Part shown: positions 45,139 through 46,228 of the stretch, piece after piece
Position numbering within the stretch: the first letter of the stretch is position 1
Layout: each line of letters begins with the position of its first letter
From: Syntrophobacteraceae bacterium
GTDB taxonomy: Bacteria > Desulfobacterota > Syntrophobacteria > Syntrophobacterales > Syntrophobacteraceae
Direction: 5' to 3'
Assembly: GCA_003566995.1 (NCBI GenBank)
Contig: PXBG01000157.1
Coordinates: 1 to 46,228, forward strand
DNA: 46,228 nucleotides
Program-made: the position numbers and the translations under genes
The notes under the pieces: generated by a model
What the model was told of the DNA's origin: nothing
The model's database searches: none
What the model saw: the letters and a program-made list of their open reading frames with translations, nothing else

Positions 45139-46228
45139 GTGGCAAAGCCTGGACGCAATGACCCTTGTCCCTGCGGCAGCGGGAAAAAACACAAAAAATG
45201 CTGTCTGAGTCAATCAGAGGCGCCCGGCCTTCACTTTTTTGTCAAAAAACTTCGCCAGACTGAAGGTAAACTGGTCGAGGTTCTTCTCAAGCACGCCGAC
45301 AAGTATTACGGCACGGGAGTGGCTGCCGAGGCTTGGGATGAATTCTCTCTCTGGCAGGAGGCCCCGATGGACCCGGAGGAGGAACCGGAACTGGATAGTC
45401 CTTTTCTGCCCTGGTTCCTGTTCAACTGGCAGCCAGATAATGCTGAACAGAAAGAAGAGGACCACATGCCGGAAATGCCGATTGCAGAGCATTATCTGTG
45501 CCACAACGAGGATCGGCTTGGGTCTCTCGAGCGTCGTTTCATCCAGGAAACCTGCAGTCGGCATTTCAGCTTTTACGTCGTACTCGATCTGGAACCCGGC
45601 AGGTCTCTGACACTGCGTGACCTGTTCTGTCGCCAGGAAATCGTGGTCTGGGAAAAGCAGGCCTCTTCCACTTTACGCAAAGGCGATACCCTGTTCGCTC
45701 GCACAATTTCGCTGGACGGCGTCTCCATCATGTTCGGCTGCGCTCCTTTCGTTATTCCGCCTTCATTCCAACATGTGCTGATCGATGCCCGCGATCATAT
45801 AGAAGAGGATTTCGGCACATTCAACCAGCAGATGCTGGCTGAATATGATTTTGAAATCAGGGATCTCTATTACAACATTCGGGATCAGATACTCAATCCG
45901 CAAATGCCAGATATCCGTAATACCGACGGCGATCCCATGCTGCCGACCACTCTCTATTACCGGCTGCATTGCTCCCCCGAAGAGGCTTTCACCGCTCTGC
46001 AGTCCTTGGCTCTGCCTGAAGAAGATGAAGATTTGCTGGGCAAGGCGGAATATGATGAGCAAGGTCATCTGAAGAAAGTCGATCTTCCCTGGCTGAAAAG
46101 AGGGAACCAGAAACATCCTTCCTGGAACAATACCTTGATGGGAAACATCACTATTGAAGATGAACAAATGATTGTCGCGGTCAACTCCAAAGAACGGGCG
46201 GAATCCATACAGCGCAAGATCACTCGCC
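45139..46228 (+). CDS. SEC-C motif protein of unknown function (partial, C-terminus off window)
   Basis: The frame opens at GTG 45139 (GGGAG about eight bases upstream) and stays open to the window end, 363 codons. The N-terminus has a SEC-C zinc motif: GRNDPCPCGSGKKHKKCC, with Cys10, Cys12, Cys21 and Cys22. The rest is acidic with no domain I recognise; there is no membrane segment. SEC-C modules occur on SecA and on many unrelated proteins as protein- or nucleic-acid-contact modules. It starts 28 bases after the antitoxin and may be on the same message. Codon use appears less GC-biased than in the housekeeping genes to the left. Confidence 0.85.
   Translation, partial: MAKPGRNDPCPCGSGKKHKKCCLSQSEAPGLHFFVKKLRQTEGKLVEVLLKHADKYYGTGVAAEAWDEFSLWQEAPMDPEEEPELDSPFLPWFLFNWQPDNAEQKEEDHMPEMPIAEHYLCHNEDRLGSLERRFIQETCSRHFSFYVVLDLEPGRSLTLRDLFCRQEIVVWEKQASSTLRKGDTLFARTISLDGVSIMFGCAPFVIPPSFQHVLIDARDHIEEDFGTFNQQMLAEYDFEIRDLYYNIRDQILNPQMPDIRNTDGDPMLPTTLYYRLHCSPEEAFTALQSLALPEEDEDLLGKAEYDEQGHLKKVDLPWLKRGNQKHPSWNNTLMGNITIEDEQMIVAVNSKERAESIQRKITR

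Overview
The window reads as a chromosomal segment of a Gram-negative anaerobe of the former Deltaproteobacteria (Desulfobacterota), perhaps near Syntrophobacterales. This is inferred from gene content and order (xseA-xseB-ispA-dxs-tlyA, a zinc-ribbon/DUF3426 membrane protein, NifU C-domain protein, IHF/HU pairs, Liv and Dpp ABC systems), from the GC-rich coding style, and from frequent GTG/TTG starts. No ribosomal RNA or marker phylogeny is available, so the taxon is a guess.

Layout. 1-5872 (minus): a c-di-GMP signalling pair, a 1650-residue hybrid histidine kinase followed by a response regulator with a GGDEF domain that runs off the left edge. 6178-9718: a glycerophosphodiester phosphodiesterase, a divergent beta-CASP metallo-beta-lactamase nuclease and a convergent inositol-monophosphatase-family enzyme. 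10164-18400 (plus): a compact cluster of GntR/HutC regulator, trpB, trpA, a five-gene branched-chain-type amino acid ABC transporter and a DUF62 S-adenosylmethionine hydrolase, with several short overlaps and a promoter carrying a repeated operator-like sequence. 18503-18742: a stand-alone 79-residue gene with its own leader and terminator. 19034-29495 (plus): DedA protein, peptide-type ABC binding protein and two permeases without ATPases, then xseA, xseB, ispA, dxs, tlyA, rlmH. 29603-33505: NifU-like protein, hpt, zinc-ribbon protein, serS, IHF/HU. 33597-37672 (minus): small membrane protein, acylphosphatase, ligA, nucleoside phosphorylase, HU. 38120-43608 (plus): M23 peptidase, priA and a B12-binding radical SAM enzyme.

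From 43609 the character changes. A degenerate tandem-repeat array and a dispersed palindromic element (second copy at 36392) lead to tRNA-Thr(TGT) with a strong terminator. Beyond the tRNA lie genes typical of accessory DNA: an HI1419-type toxin gene broken by a stop codon and a frameshift, its intact HI1420-type antitoxin, and a SEC-C protein running off the right edge. This looks like the start of a tRNA-anchored island.

No wholly new system is demonstrated. The most worthwhile leads are the GntR-trpBA-Liv-SAM hydrolase cluster, the dead toxin beside a live antitoxin, the isolated 79-residue gene with a long inverted repeat in its control region, three very short frames that exactly tile gaps between operon genes, and the repeat-rich tRNA-Thr junction.
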